Part shown: positions 22,312 through 32,161 of the stretch, piece after piece
How positions within the stretch are numbered: the first letter of the stretch is position 1
Layout: every line of letters starts with the position of its first letter
DNA from: Pseudovirgaria hyperparasitica
Taxonomy: Eukaryota; Ascomycota; Dothideomycetes; Acrospermales; Acrospermaceae
Direction: 5' to 3'
NCBI RefSeq assembly: GCF_010093815.1
Contig: NW_022985557.1
Coordinates: 620,001-684,000 of the forward strand
Length of the DNA stretch: 64,000 bases
Notes under the pieces: generated by a model
Databases searched by the model: none
The model's input: only the letters and a program-made list of their open reading frames with translations
Told to the model about the DNA's origin: nothing
Translations under genes and position numbers: made by a program

Positions 22312-23439
22312 TCAGGACACGGTGATGGCTCATGTTCCAGGGGGTTGGGCCTCTGGTTCAAGCCGCCGGTCATTCGCGATACGGCAAAAAGGTATAAGTC
22401 TCATGGACGGACCTGGCAAGTCCTCACCCAAGCATCCTGCCAACAAACAGTTCTCGCTCATGTTCCTTGGAAGTTGAGGCTCCTCGGTTCAAGCTCCCAT
22501 TCAGACACCAACGACACCCGTTCAAGGCCAAGGGAACTAGCAACTCTCAAAGTCTCATGTTCGGCGTGCTCTGGGTCGCATCATCATGGCGTTTCGCAGG
22601 TGACCTCTGGGGCTTAGCAAACTCCACGTCCAGGCATCCAGTCATCGAAGATCAGTGGCATACGTTCAAGGCTCAAGAGAGTTGGCAACTTTCACGGCCT
22701 CAGGTTCGGTGCTCTGCATCCACAATCTCGACCAGCGTTGAAAGACACAGTGGGCGTTGGGACGTTGCGACTCCCTTCAGTTCCAGTTTTGGTCGTTACA
22801 GTCAAGTATCAGCAAATCCTTCAGGTCATCTCGTCAGCAAATCTCATTCTCAGCACTTCCGAGAGCATCTATCGACCTCAAATTCACGTGACAACTCAGT
22901 CACCAGCGGGCGGTCTTCTCACGGACATCAACATGGCGGTTTCTCATCATCACTTCAACTGCTCTCCTCCTACCGATCGCACTCGCAATGCCGCTGCTGT
23001 CACTCAGAGCAAAGCTTCAATCATCATCATCATCACTCGTCTGAAGTTGACATTCCTCCTACCGAGCCTACTTCATTCGACGAGATATCAGTCAACAACA
23101 TCAAGTCTCCGACTGAGGTCACAGCAAGTTCTTTGTTGCTCTCATCTGAAAGCGGCGTTTCGACTCTCAAGTCATTTCAGACATCAGCTCACGGCTTCAT
23201 CACTCAGCTGCTCTTGTCTTGCCATCAGTGTTGTCTCACAGTCAAGTCTCCGATTCACACTACTACAACAAACCTTCTGGTCCTACATCTGACAGTACCG
23301 CTTCTGCTCCAGGGCTACTCAATCACACGGCTTCTTCGGTCAGCTAGGTCCAGTTCTCTCATTGAACTACTTTACATTACAGCTCTTTGGTCCACTCTCA
23401 ATCTGTGCCATTGACGCAACGATCAGCTACAATGTTGCC

Positions 23440-24510
23440 AAAGTCACTTCAGCCTGGGCTTCATCAACCAGCTAGCTCTGAGATTGCAATTGAGCTGCTT
23501 CATTATGCGGTTATCTCTAGTCCAGCACTCATTTCTGCCATCAAAGCATTGCTTCGCCGTATTGCTGCCAAAACTACTTCAGCTCACGGCTTCCTCAATC
23601 AAATAGTCTGGCAACTGAGCTGTTTCACAATACGGTTCTCTCTGGTCAGCATCATGGAACCAAGACCGATCCAGCTCACGGCTTCATCAATCAACCAGCC
23701 TTGCTATTGAGCTGCTTCACATCTCAGCTCTCTGGTACAGCACTGATATCTACCATCAAGGCATCATGCTACCAAAACCAATTCAGCTCATCGCTTCATC
23801 AATCAAGCAGTCTTACCATCGAGCTGCTCCAATCGCGGCTCTGTGGTCAACTGTTAATATCTGCAATCAAAGTATTGACTGGTCTTATTGCTACCAAAAC
23901 CATTTCAGCTCACAGCTCCATCAATCGACCAGTCTTACTATTGGTCTGCTTCACGTTTCGGCTCTTTGGCTCATTATTCAGCTGTGCCATCGAAGAACCG
24001 ACTCGCCTCATTGCTACCTGAATCATTTCAGCTCATGGAATCATGATTCAACCAGTCTTACTATCGAGATGCTTCACATCACGGCTCTCTGGTCAAGTTC
24101 ATCTCTGCAGCCAAAGCATCGTGGTCAAGTTCATCTCTGCAACCAAAGCATCGCTTGACCGCAATGCTGCCAAAGCTCATCCATTCCAGGGCTTCATCAA
24201 TCAACAGTCTTTCCATGGAGCTATTTCAAATCGTGGCTCTCTGGTCGACTGTTCATCTCTGCCATCGCATCTCATAGCACAGCTTCATCAACCAGTCTTG
24301 CCATTGAGCTGCTTTACTTCGCGGCTCTCTGGTTCACGGCTTTCTGGTTCACGGCTTTCTGGTTCACTTGCATATCTGCCATCGCAAGCCAGAGCACCGT
24401 TTTATCAACAAGCCTTACCATTGAGCTGCTTCACTTCACGGCTCTCTGGTCAACTGCTCATCTCTGCGGTCGAATCTTCACTTGACTGCAATGCTGTGAA
24501 CGCCTTCTCA
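23440..24510 (+). repeat. About nine degenerate tandem copies of a ~90-140-bp unit
   Basis: Each unit carries the ordered segments TCATCAATCAACCAGTCTT, ATTGAGCTGCTTCACATC, CGGCTCTCTGGTCAACTG, ATCTCTGCCATCAAAGCATC, ATTGCTACCAAAACC and TTTCAGCTCACGGC. Unit starts are near 23460, 23590, 23680, 23795, 23917, 24049, 24197, 24285 and 24403. Copies vary in length by internal indels, with short local duplications such as the triple TCTGGTTCACGGCT near 24340. The array is degenerate, so it is old or fast-evolving. Confidence 0.8.
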
Positions 24511-24781
24511 TGTCATTGCGCACAAGCAAACGTCGCACCTTGGCTCACTCAGCACAATCAAATCTGCTGTCGAGGTGTCTTTGCACAGCAAAACTGCCAC
24601 AGAGACCACTGTCCGTACCATTCAAAGGGCAGAATCTCACACTTTGGCTCCTCCGGCACAATCAAATCCGCCGCCGAGTCATCCATCACACACGGTCCAT
24701 GTTCTGGCTCACTAGAGGTGAAAACATTCAACACCACGGCAGCTTCAGGACCGCACTTTCAATCATCAACGTGGCAGGCAC

Positions 24782-25410
24782 CTCACATCTATCGAGACTG
24801 CTACACATCAACCACCGTCCAACCTGGCACTGATTCCAATACAGTCCTTGCCAGCGCAGACAGACGACTCGGCACAATCAAATCTACTACTGCCAGAGTC
24901 AAACTGAAACGCGGAGCATCCCAGCCAAATTCCAACCATCAAAGCGGCTAGGATTCCTCACTTCCAAATCATCATCACGGCAGCTCACATCCATCGAGAC
25001 TGCCACACATTGAAAACCATCCAACCTGGCACTGAATCTCAATACAGTCCTTGCCAGCGCAGACAAACGATTCGGCACAATCAAATCAATTACTGCCGGA
25101 GTCAAACTCAAAATGCGGACCATCCCAGCCATTTCCAACCATCAAAGCGGCTTAGGTCTACAACATTCAAACCATCGTCGCGGCAGCTCACATCCATCGA
25201 GAATGCCGCGCATCAAAGATCAATCATCCTGGCACTGACTATCAATCCAGTCCCTGCCAGCGGAGCATTCCAGCCATTTCAAACACATCAAAGTGGCTTG
25301 GGTTCCGTCCTTTCACATCATGATGGCAGCACGGCAGCTCACATCCATCGGGACTGCCGCACATCAAACATCATCCAACCTGGCACTGAATCCCAATACA
25401 GTCCAGTCCA
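24782..25410 (+). repeat. Four tandem copies of a ~202-bp unit
   Basis: The marker CTCACATCCATCGAGACTGC (with variants) falls at 24782, 24984, 25187 and 25339, giving steps of 202, 203 and a shortened 152 bases. Each copy also has ATCCAACCTGGCACTGAATC, ATACAGTCC, and the first three have a GGCACAATCAAATC block, weaker forms of which appear further upstream from about 24545. Confidence 0.82.
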
Positions 25411-26044
25411 TGACAGCACAAAGACCGATCATCATCAAAGTGTCTACTCACTGCTGCTCCAAAACACAAAAAACAAATAAAAATCGCCGCATCTGCACTC
25501 AACTCGGCAACGGAGAACATCTTTCCGGATGTAATGGTAAACGTCGGACATGGGAACATTTGCCTGTCTTTACTTACTTTGCCTTTCTCTCCTCCTTCAC
25601 TGTGTGTGCTTTGTCAATGTCGCGTGTTGTGGATTGGAAGAAAATCACGATCCTTTCCTCGCAGCACGGCATTGCACAGCACACACAGCACAACAACACA
25701 ACACGGAAAAACCAACAGCCATCACCGCCCTCGCGCTGGACTCAACCAGACCCGGGCTCGGTGGATCGGTCGGTCAGTCAGTCAGTCAGTCAGCAAAGTC
25801 AAAAACATCATGTGACTGCTGCTGCTGCGATTCAATCTTGTCATTCTTTGTACTTTACACAACCCTCGCGCTGGACTCAACCAGACCTGGGCTTGGTCAG
25901 TCCGTCAGTCAGTCAAAACAATCTTGTAAAAAAATCTTTCATGTAATGTCTGACCATCGACACCGACTGCTCCTACTCTTTGTATTTCTTACCCTTTTAT
26001 GTTTTTCTCACACTTCATGTACTTGGGGGGCTCTGGTTTGATCT

Positions 26045-26066
26045 AAAAAAAAAAAAAAAAAAAAAA
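26045..26066 (+). repeat. Poly-A run
   Basis: A run of about 22 adenines inside module copy 2. It is not flanked by a retroelement that I can recognise. Confidence 0.8.
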
Positions 26067-26297
26067 GGTACATACCATCCCATCCCTCCCATCTCGTCAC
26101 ATAAAGACATTACACACATGCATATACAAGCACACACGACCCCTCGCGCTGGACTCCACCAGACTTGGGGCGCAGGGTGGATGTGGATCGGTGCAGAAAG
26201 AAAAAAAAAACAGGCAGAGAAAGCCAGAAAAAAAATCAGTCGGAAAGCACAGTCAGACGACCTTGAATGTAAGAAAAAGCACCTTCATGTAAATGTC

Positions 26298-26333
<36 letters not shown>
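26298..26333 (+). repeat. (TGA)n microsatellite
   Basis: About twelve TGA triplets inside module copy 3, directly before CCATCGACACCGA. Confidence 0.9.
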
Positions 26334-26396
26334 CCATCGACACCGATACCAATACCTAGCTGCTGCGATGCATTTCTTGTCGTTTCTTGTCATTAT

Positions 26397-26712
26397 TGTA
26401 CTTCATGTCCTTCATGAATGTCATGTACTTCATGTATGTCATGTAACTTCATGTACTTCATGTACTTCATGTACTTCATGTACTTCATGTACTTCATGTC
26501 CTTCATGTATGCCATGTACTTCATGTATGTCATGTACTTCATGTATGTCATGTACTTCATGTACTTCATGTCCTTCATGTATGTCATGTAACTTCATGTA
26601 CTTCATGTAACTTCATGTATGTCATGTACTTCATGTAACTTCATGTAACTTCATGTAACATCATGTACTTCATGTAACTTCATGTAACTTCATGTAGATC
26701 ATGTACCTCATG
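26397..26712 (+). repeat. CATGTACTT minisatellite, about 310 bp
   Basis: Imperfect 9-10-base units (CATGTACTT, CATGTAACTT, CATGTATGT, CATGTCCTT) fill the interval between module copies 3 and 4. All frames read as simple Cys/Thr/Ser- or Met/Tyr/Lys-type repeats, so coding use is unlikely. Confidence 0.9.
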
Positions 26713-27149
26713 TACACCCTCGCGCTGGACTCACCCAGACCTGGGCTTTGGCGTTGGATCGGTCGTCCCCTAGTCAGTCAGACAGCTCAAAACAAAATCA
26801 TGTAAAACGAAACCATCATGTAACACGCAGCTATCTACCTTACATGGATATACAATCTACCGAAAACCCAACCAAAATCCAACCAAAATCTACAGTCTTT
26901 ACCAAATCGTTCTTGTGCATCTGTCATCTCTGATACACTTATCTGCAAGCTCTGTTCTTCAAATTCACACGTCAGGCCAAGGAAACGTCAAGCTAGGATC
27001 ATGGTTTCTGTAACAGAACGCGGGTGTTCGAGTGCATGACTTAATATTCCTGTTGTCGTCCTGCTGTGCTTCACTTCACGTTCATGCATGCGATCGTCAC
27101 GAAGATTATCCAACTGAATGTATTGAGCATGCACCGGGCTGTCTATTCT

Positions 27150-28592
27150 TCAAGCTGGACCATCATCGTTTGCTCTACCCTTGCCCTTGTCATTCTTGCC
27201 CTCACCACTGGCCTCATGCCCGCCAGTTTCATGATTACCAGTTTCATGCTCGCCCGTCTCATGCTCACTAGTCTCAGGCCCACTAGGTTCAGGCCCACCA
27301 GTCTCAGGCCCACCAGTCTCCTGCCCGACGGTCTCAGGCCCGCCAGTCTCAGGCCCGCCAGCCTCAGGCCCCTCCTGGCCCTCCCTTTGCGCAGTCGTAC
27401 GATAGCCGGCAGTCCTGTAGTAGACATTGATCCACGCCAAGTCCGCACCAGGATCCTCGGGTTCCTCAGTGTCCGTCTCGTCTTCGCCTGGCGGGGTTGG
27501 CAGCATGAAACCCTTTTTCCTCAGCTTCTCGTCCGTGTTTGGTTCCGGCTGTGCTCGAGGTTGCGAAGGGCCGGCATGGGCCTGATCATCTGTCGTGGCC
27601 GACTGCCTACGGCTCGCGAGAATGTCTTCCATGGTCCTTATTTTCCCTTTGGGATACCTCGACGAGTCCCAAGGTAGCTCAGGCGCTGTGTTGTCCTCGG
27701 ACCCGTCAGTCTCAGGAACCAAAGTCGGAACGTCCTCGTTTGGTGGCAGTGTTGCATTGCGTATACCGTTGGTCAGCTCAATTCTCGGTGGCCTGTCTGC
27801 CGTCACTGTTGAGGCAGAAGAGGCTGGTACGCTAGAAGCATTACGCGTCCTCTTCCTTAACCAGATTCCTGGCGGATCCTCCGATATTCTCGAAGATCCC
27901 GGTGAAGAAGGAGCTGGTCTGTCTGTGCTGGGCGCGCGTGTCTCTGACGACTCACGTGCTAGCGAGCTCAGTCTCCGTCTTCTCGACAGGTCATCCAAGG
28001 ACGATGCCGCGCCAGCACTTTCTGAAGGATGTTCTTGTGGCTCATGTCGCCCCAGGAGAGGACTTGACGACCTCAAGTACCAATTAGAATTAGACTCCGA
28101 GGGTGAAGAATCGTTCTGTTGTAAATGTGTTCGGTCGGGCGTCTGATGGACAATGACCGTCTCGGGCAGGCTGGGAGTTGAAGCCAATGAAGCTTGGGAG
28201 TTCGGAGGTTGTTGGCGTGCACCAGTAGGTGCCAGAGGATCAAGGTTGACACTCTCAAGACTGTCTCGGAGGGATGTGGGTTCGTTCGAGGGCGGATCTT
28301 GCAGTGTGACGCGAGGCGCTTGCATCGAGGTTACGGACGCGACCTTGTCGAGGTCTCTCCGTAGGGTTCTGCAGAACTCGTCTGTTCCTGAGGAGGCTGT
28401 TGAGGTCAGCTAGCTATCATGCCTTCCCACGTCCCGCACGCAGACTGTCTTGAATAGTGACGCACATGCTGTCTGCGATGCCCCACCAATGGATTGTGAG
28501 GTTTGCGTATTCGTGGAGGTCTGTCCGACATCTTTGACCTGGGTCTGACTTGGGGTTGGGCTTCTGGCCAGACACGAAAGACAGCCACCCAT
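27150..28592 (-). CDS. Unknown protein with N-terminal MGGC lipidation signal and GGPET-type pentapeptide tail
   Basis: The proposed minus-strand exons are 28466..28592 and 27150..28396, giving 457 residues. The 69-nt intron has donor GTGCGT, a CTGAC branch region and acceptor CAACAG. Removing it takes out the single in-frame stop between the two halves, because both lie in the same frame. The N-terminus MGGCLSCL fits N-myristoylation at Gly2 with palmitoylation at Cys4/Cys7, so the inner face of a membrane is a plausible site. The rest is Ser/Pro/Arg-rich and probably disordered. Near the C-terminus, about twelve five-residue repeats of the form (G/E/N)(G/H)(P/E)ET precede a Gly/Lys/Asp-rich end (GKGRANDDGPA). 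I recognise no family. Exon 1 is the less certain part. Confidence 0.6.
27205..27375 (+). repeat. 15-bp minisatellite inside the MGGC gene
   Basis: Plus-strand units of the type CCGCCAGTCTCAGGC repeat about eleven times. The 15-base period keeps the reading frame and encodes the pentapeptide tail of the minus-strand gene. Confidence 0.85.
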
Positions 28593-29071
28593 GTTCGACG
28601 AATGAGAGGTATGGGTAGGCAGATGTTGTAGCACGGATGAACGAGAGTAATGCTTTGATAATAGATGGATCGACCGATGTGATGGAGATAAATGGTGGTA
28701 ACAGATGTAGCGGTGAGATGATGTCTGCGAAGGAGGGAGCTGGTAGGTAGAGATGAGTTGAGTGATTGAAGCTTAAGCAGTGCTGTTGGGGTCTGTATAC
28801 AGTGGCTCCTGCCGGTTTCTGCGACGCGTGATTACTACATTTGGGCTTCACCTCACGCGTGTTGATGTCACTCGCAGTGCCCTTATTAGATGGATGGACT
28901 ATCAGTCAAGCCGAGCATTTCCAATGGGTATATATTTTTTTGGGTGGGGGGAAACGTCTAATCATAGGCTTCCGTATGTACAATCGGATGGGGTGTTATG
29001 TCAGTGTATGATAGACCTATCGGCCCGCGTAGGTACTAGCGACTGTCGTCGTCGTAGGCATCGATACCTTC
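28593..29071. other. Intergenic, no gene seen
   Basis: This is the upstream region of the MGGC gene and the 3' flank of the next minus-strand gene. No coding frame is supported. Confidence 0.5.
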
Positions 29072-29874
29072 TCATATGATTGGACTCTCATCTGGCCAAT
29101 CTTCGTCGCTGTCGACTTGCTCTTCGTGTGCGCCGAGGGACGATAGTGATCCATCTGCGCAAATGATCTTCTCCGAGCCCGTCAGCATAATAGGCTGTCG
29201 TGACAAGAGGAGGCCAGACCTGGGAGTAGATTAGTATCGGAAAGTCGATTTCAATACGCCAAAAAGGGCCAAAGAGAGCCTCACCTGAACAGCACAAGAT
29301 CCACAACCTCAGCAATGACACCAAGAAGCGCCAGCACAAGCACTGCACCCACGACAAATGTTGCTTGGCTTGGCTGCCAAGACTCGTCCATCTCTGCAAC
29401 ACCGCGAACGAAAGCCCTCACATCTCTGGAGCTGGACCATTGCGTGGGTCTGCACATGACAACACCCTCCTGTAATGTCTGCCGTAATGCATCGCTGCCG
29501 TTGGCTTCATCCTCGCTAGGCCTGTGGACGCCGAGTACACGCACCGAGGAAGCGCCGACGCGATCCGAGCTATGACCTGGCACCTGGTCGGATTTGGAGA
29601 GGAAGGTTTCCCAGTGATGAGCATCATGTTCACGCCAACGTTCCAATTTGGAAGCCAGTTGCTGGCAATCGGGGGATGATGAGAGGTAGGAAGGACTGCT
29701 CGTTGCAGTGTTGAGCCAGACGTTGTGAGGAATGACGGTGCAGTGGCAGTTTGGCTGGCGTGCGGAGTGACGTTCGGAACAGTGTAAGATGGGCTGTGCG
29801 AGCGAGGCGGGAAGTAAGGAAAACGAGGCGATGAGGGAGAAGAACAAGGCTTGTCTGGCGTGACGTCGAGCCAT
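29072..29874 (-). CDS. Unknown secretory-pathway protein with C-terminal transmembrane helix
   Basis: Two minus-strand exons, 29285..29874 and 29072..29219, encode 245 residues. The 65-nt intron has donor GTGAGG, a TACTAAT branch and acceptor CCCAG, and phases fit. The N-terminus MARRHARQALFFSLIASFSL then LPASLAQP is a clear signal peptide with likely cleavage after SLA or LAQ. The lumenal part (to about residue 165) has a few Cys (LHC, NCHC, DCQQL, VMCRP), which could pair. One membrane helix, FVVGAVLVLALLGVIAEVVD, is followed by an acidic cytosolic tail of about 50 residues ending EDWPDESPII. This is a type I topology. No enzymatic motif or family was recognised. Confidence 0.72.
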
Positions 29875-30234
29875 GGCTGTGAGATATATATATATATATG
29901 TGTGTGTGTTTGTGGAGGTATGCAGCAGGCAACGAGAAAGGAGCGTTGTCGTTCCAAGTGCGTATGTGTGTGTGTATGTCCAATGCGGGAAAGGAAGGGT
30001 TTATCAAAGCAGTCAGACGTGAGTGCTATAGTGGTTGGTGGTGGTAGGCCGAGTTCGTGGAGATGGTAAATGAGAGTGATGCAAGGGAGTGTGGTAGCAC
30101 GGAGTGTGATTGATTGTAGTGCCAATATATAGCGAGTGAGGGGGCACAAAGGTGGTTGAAGACGGGGTAATGGGAGTAGTGGGAAGACGGGGGATTTGGG
30201 CGGATAGAAGGTATCTTAAGTGACTTAAGTGATT

Positions 30235-30288
<54 letters not shown>

Positions 30289-32161
30289 TGCTGTCGAGTT
30301 AAAGAGGAGAGAGTAGGTACAAGGGGGCGCAGCAGGGGCAGAGGGTACTAAGGTATAGTGGTATAGTACAGTAGTATAGTAATTAGGCAGCAGGGCCGAG
30401 GGCGCGGGACGGCCTGGACGCAATCGAATGGAGCGTATGTATGGCTAATTAATTATATTGGAGAATTGTTGTTTTGGGAGGGTGGTGACATCTATTACTA
30501 TTGCTATTATCATTGTTGTTATCCTTATCATTATCATTATCATTACAGTATTGTCAATTGTCCAGTGCATTGGAGCATTGATTACTCTTTGGTGGCTGGT
30601 GGAAGGGAGAATGAGAAACAGTCGGGTGCAGGCGGATCGGCAGTTGTTTTGATGAGCTTGTTGGGTTTGTTGGTTTTGTTTATTTCTATTATGAATTGAT
30701 TACCACTGTCACGGTGCTTCTCAGGCCATCCATTTCCAGCGTCTGTTTGCTTCTTCTTCTTCTTCTTCTTATTCTTCCTCCAATTACTCAGGTGAAGGTC
30801 TAGAACAGAGCACAGAACCCTCTCGGCTGTTAATGCTAGGTAATGTGGCTGGCTGGCTATTAATAAACCCCCGAACTATAATGCGCAGACCCCAGTATTA
30901 GCAGTGCGCTGTCCGTGTCCAGCTTTGCGCACCCTTTGCCCACCTTTGGCCATTTCGTCTTCCCCAGCCCAGGTACCGGGCCGAGTACTGTACATGCATA
31001 ATCGTATATACTAATCTGTACCTGTCGATCCATCATCACAATATGCAGATCCCGTGCCACTCTAAACTTCCTCCTCCTCTTCATCATCATCATCATCATC
31101 ATTCGCCCGTCAAATCTCCTATCAATACACTCTGCCAACTACAAAACATGCACCTCGCTCTTGTTGGAACTCAACCTCCTCGACAGCCATGCCAACATCA
31201 CCAGACAAATCCTACACACAGGCCATTGCCTCACATCGACCGGGGATGGATGCCACGCCAGCCTCAACACTCACTCACTCGGACTGCACTCCAGTCTCCT
31301 CGATCATCTCCCAAAGACTCCACCAACTGCCGCAGAAGCCGGCCAGTGCCACATGCCGGCCTGTCCCTATTCATCATCAAACATCCGTTTCACCATCTGA
31401 CGTCTTCCTGTTCGTGCTGGGCCCGAACCACTTACAGCATCTATGTCCATGCTCCACAAGCACGCCGGTCAGCCCGGCCGGGGAAAGCTTGTACCTAAGT
31501 ACTGTCTACACAGCACCCTACGCATTCGAACATACAATGATGACATCCTTCCCCCGGCCTATTCGTCGCAATTCTTTCTTGTCTTTTTCCCAATCCAGTC
31601 AGTAACATATCTGCCCTGCGTCAGTGATTGATGGCCGAGCAATTCTGCTGAAAAAAAAAAAAGATCGGCAGTTGTTCATGGGCAAGGGAAGTTATTTTTA
31701 AAAGCTTTCCCCAACCTACCTCGGAAAGAAAGCACCGTCGTCCCCCCTACCCTGCATGCATTCTTCCCCTTTGTTTCTATTGATAGGTCCGTCGGAAAAG
31801 CTTGGTAAAAGCTTGGCGATTCATCTTTCCATGCATCACTGCTTGCTATCCCGCTTTGGGAAAGTGCTGCTGCTGGTCGAGTGGAGACTGATAATTGGGG
31901 ATTGGGCGAAGAAAGGTAGGTAGAGAGCACGTGATGGCAGTTGCATCGGCGAAATACTCGCTACATCACACACCCGTCGGCCTACTAATCAATTAATAGT
32001 AGCTGAGCTGAAAACTTTAAAAGTAGACTACAGGCGCCACACCCGTGGCTGACTCGTACATTGCATAGCCACGTGGCTAATGCCCCACGTGGCTAATGCC
32101 CCTTCTTCATGCAAGACAATTGTCCGACCCTCCGACATATAATATTACATATCCTCGCATA
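29875..32161. other. 2.3 kb intergenic with microsatellites
   Basis: No gene is supported. The stretch contains (TA)n/(TG)n near 29886-29910, a long (GA)n run at 30236-30284, ATT/TTA-rich sequence near 30490-30545 and (CTT)n near 30750. A short tandem of CACGTGGCTAATGCCCC lies at about 32071-32103. Several plus-strand frames at 31040-31630 are low-complexity and have no domain. Confidence 0.55.
30236..30284 (+). repeat. (GA)n microsatellite
   Basis: About 24 uninterrupted GA dinucleotides in the upstream region of the minus-strand signal-peptide gene. Confidence 0.92.

Larger units (their letters stand above)
25728..26800 (+). repeat. Dispersed four-copy module headed by CCCTCGCGCTGGACTC
   Basis: The head CCCTCGCGCTGGACTC followed by an AACCAGACCTGGGCTTGG-like block occurs at 25728, 25863, 26141 and 26717. 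Behind each head come GGATCGGT/CAGTCAGTCAG runs and CATGTAA-type segments. Copies 2 and 3 also share a CTGACCATCGACACCGA segment. The order is conserved while spacing differs because simple repeats expanded inside individual copies. Confidence 0.8.
20990..27149. repeat. 6 kb repeat-rich locus without a credible gene
   Basis: Several unrelated repeat families follow one another here; each is listed below. Long plus-strand frames occur (22467..23414, 24043..24951, 25293..25946), but their translations follow the repeat units in shifting frames and show no domain. The sequence could be a long 3' untranslated or non-coding transcript, or simply unstable spacer. No transposase, reverse transcriptase or terminal repeats were seen. 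Confidence 0.7.

Noticed and set aside
22467-25946. Three long plus-strand frames (315, 302 and 217 codons) as protein genes
   Set aside because: Their translations follow the tandem units in different frames, show no domain, leader or splice logic, and would change frame with each unit indel.
26045-26066. Poly-A run as the tail of a LINE or processed pseudogene
   Set aside because: No reverse-transcriptase remnant, gene copy or target-site duplication is visible; it sits inside a repeat-module copy.
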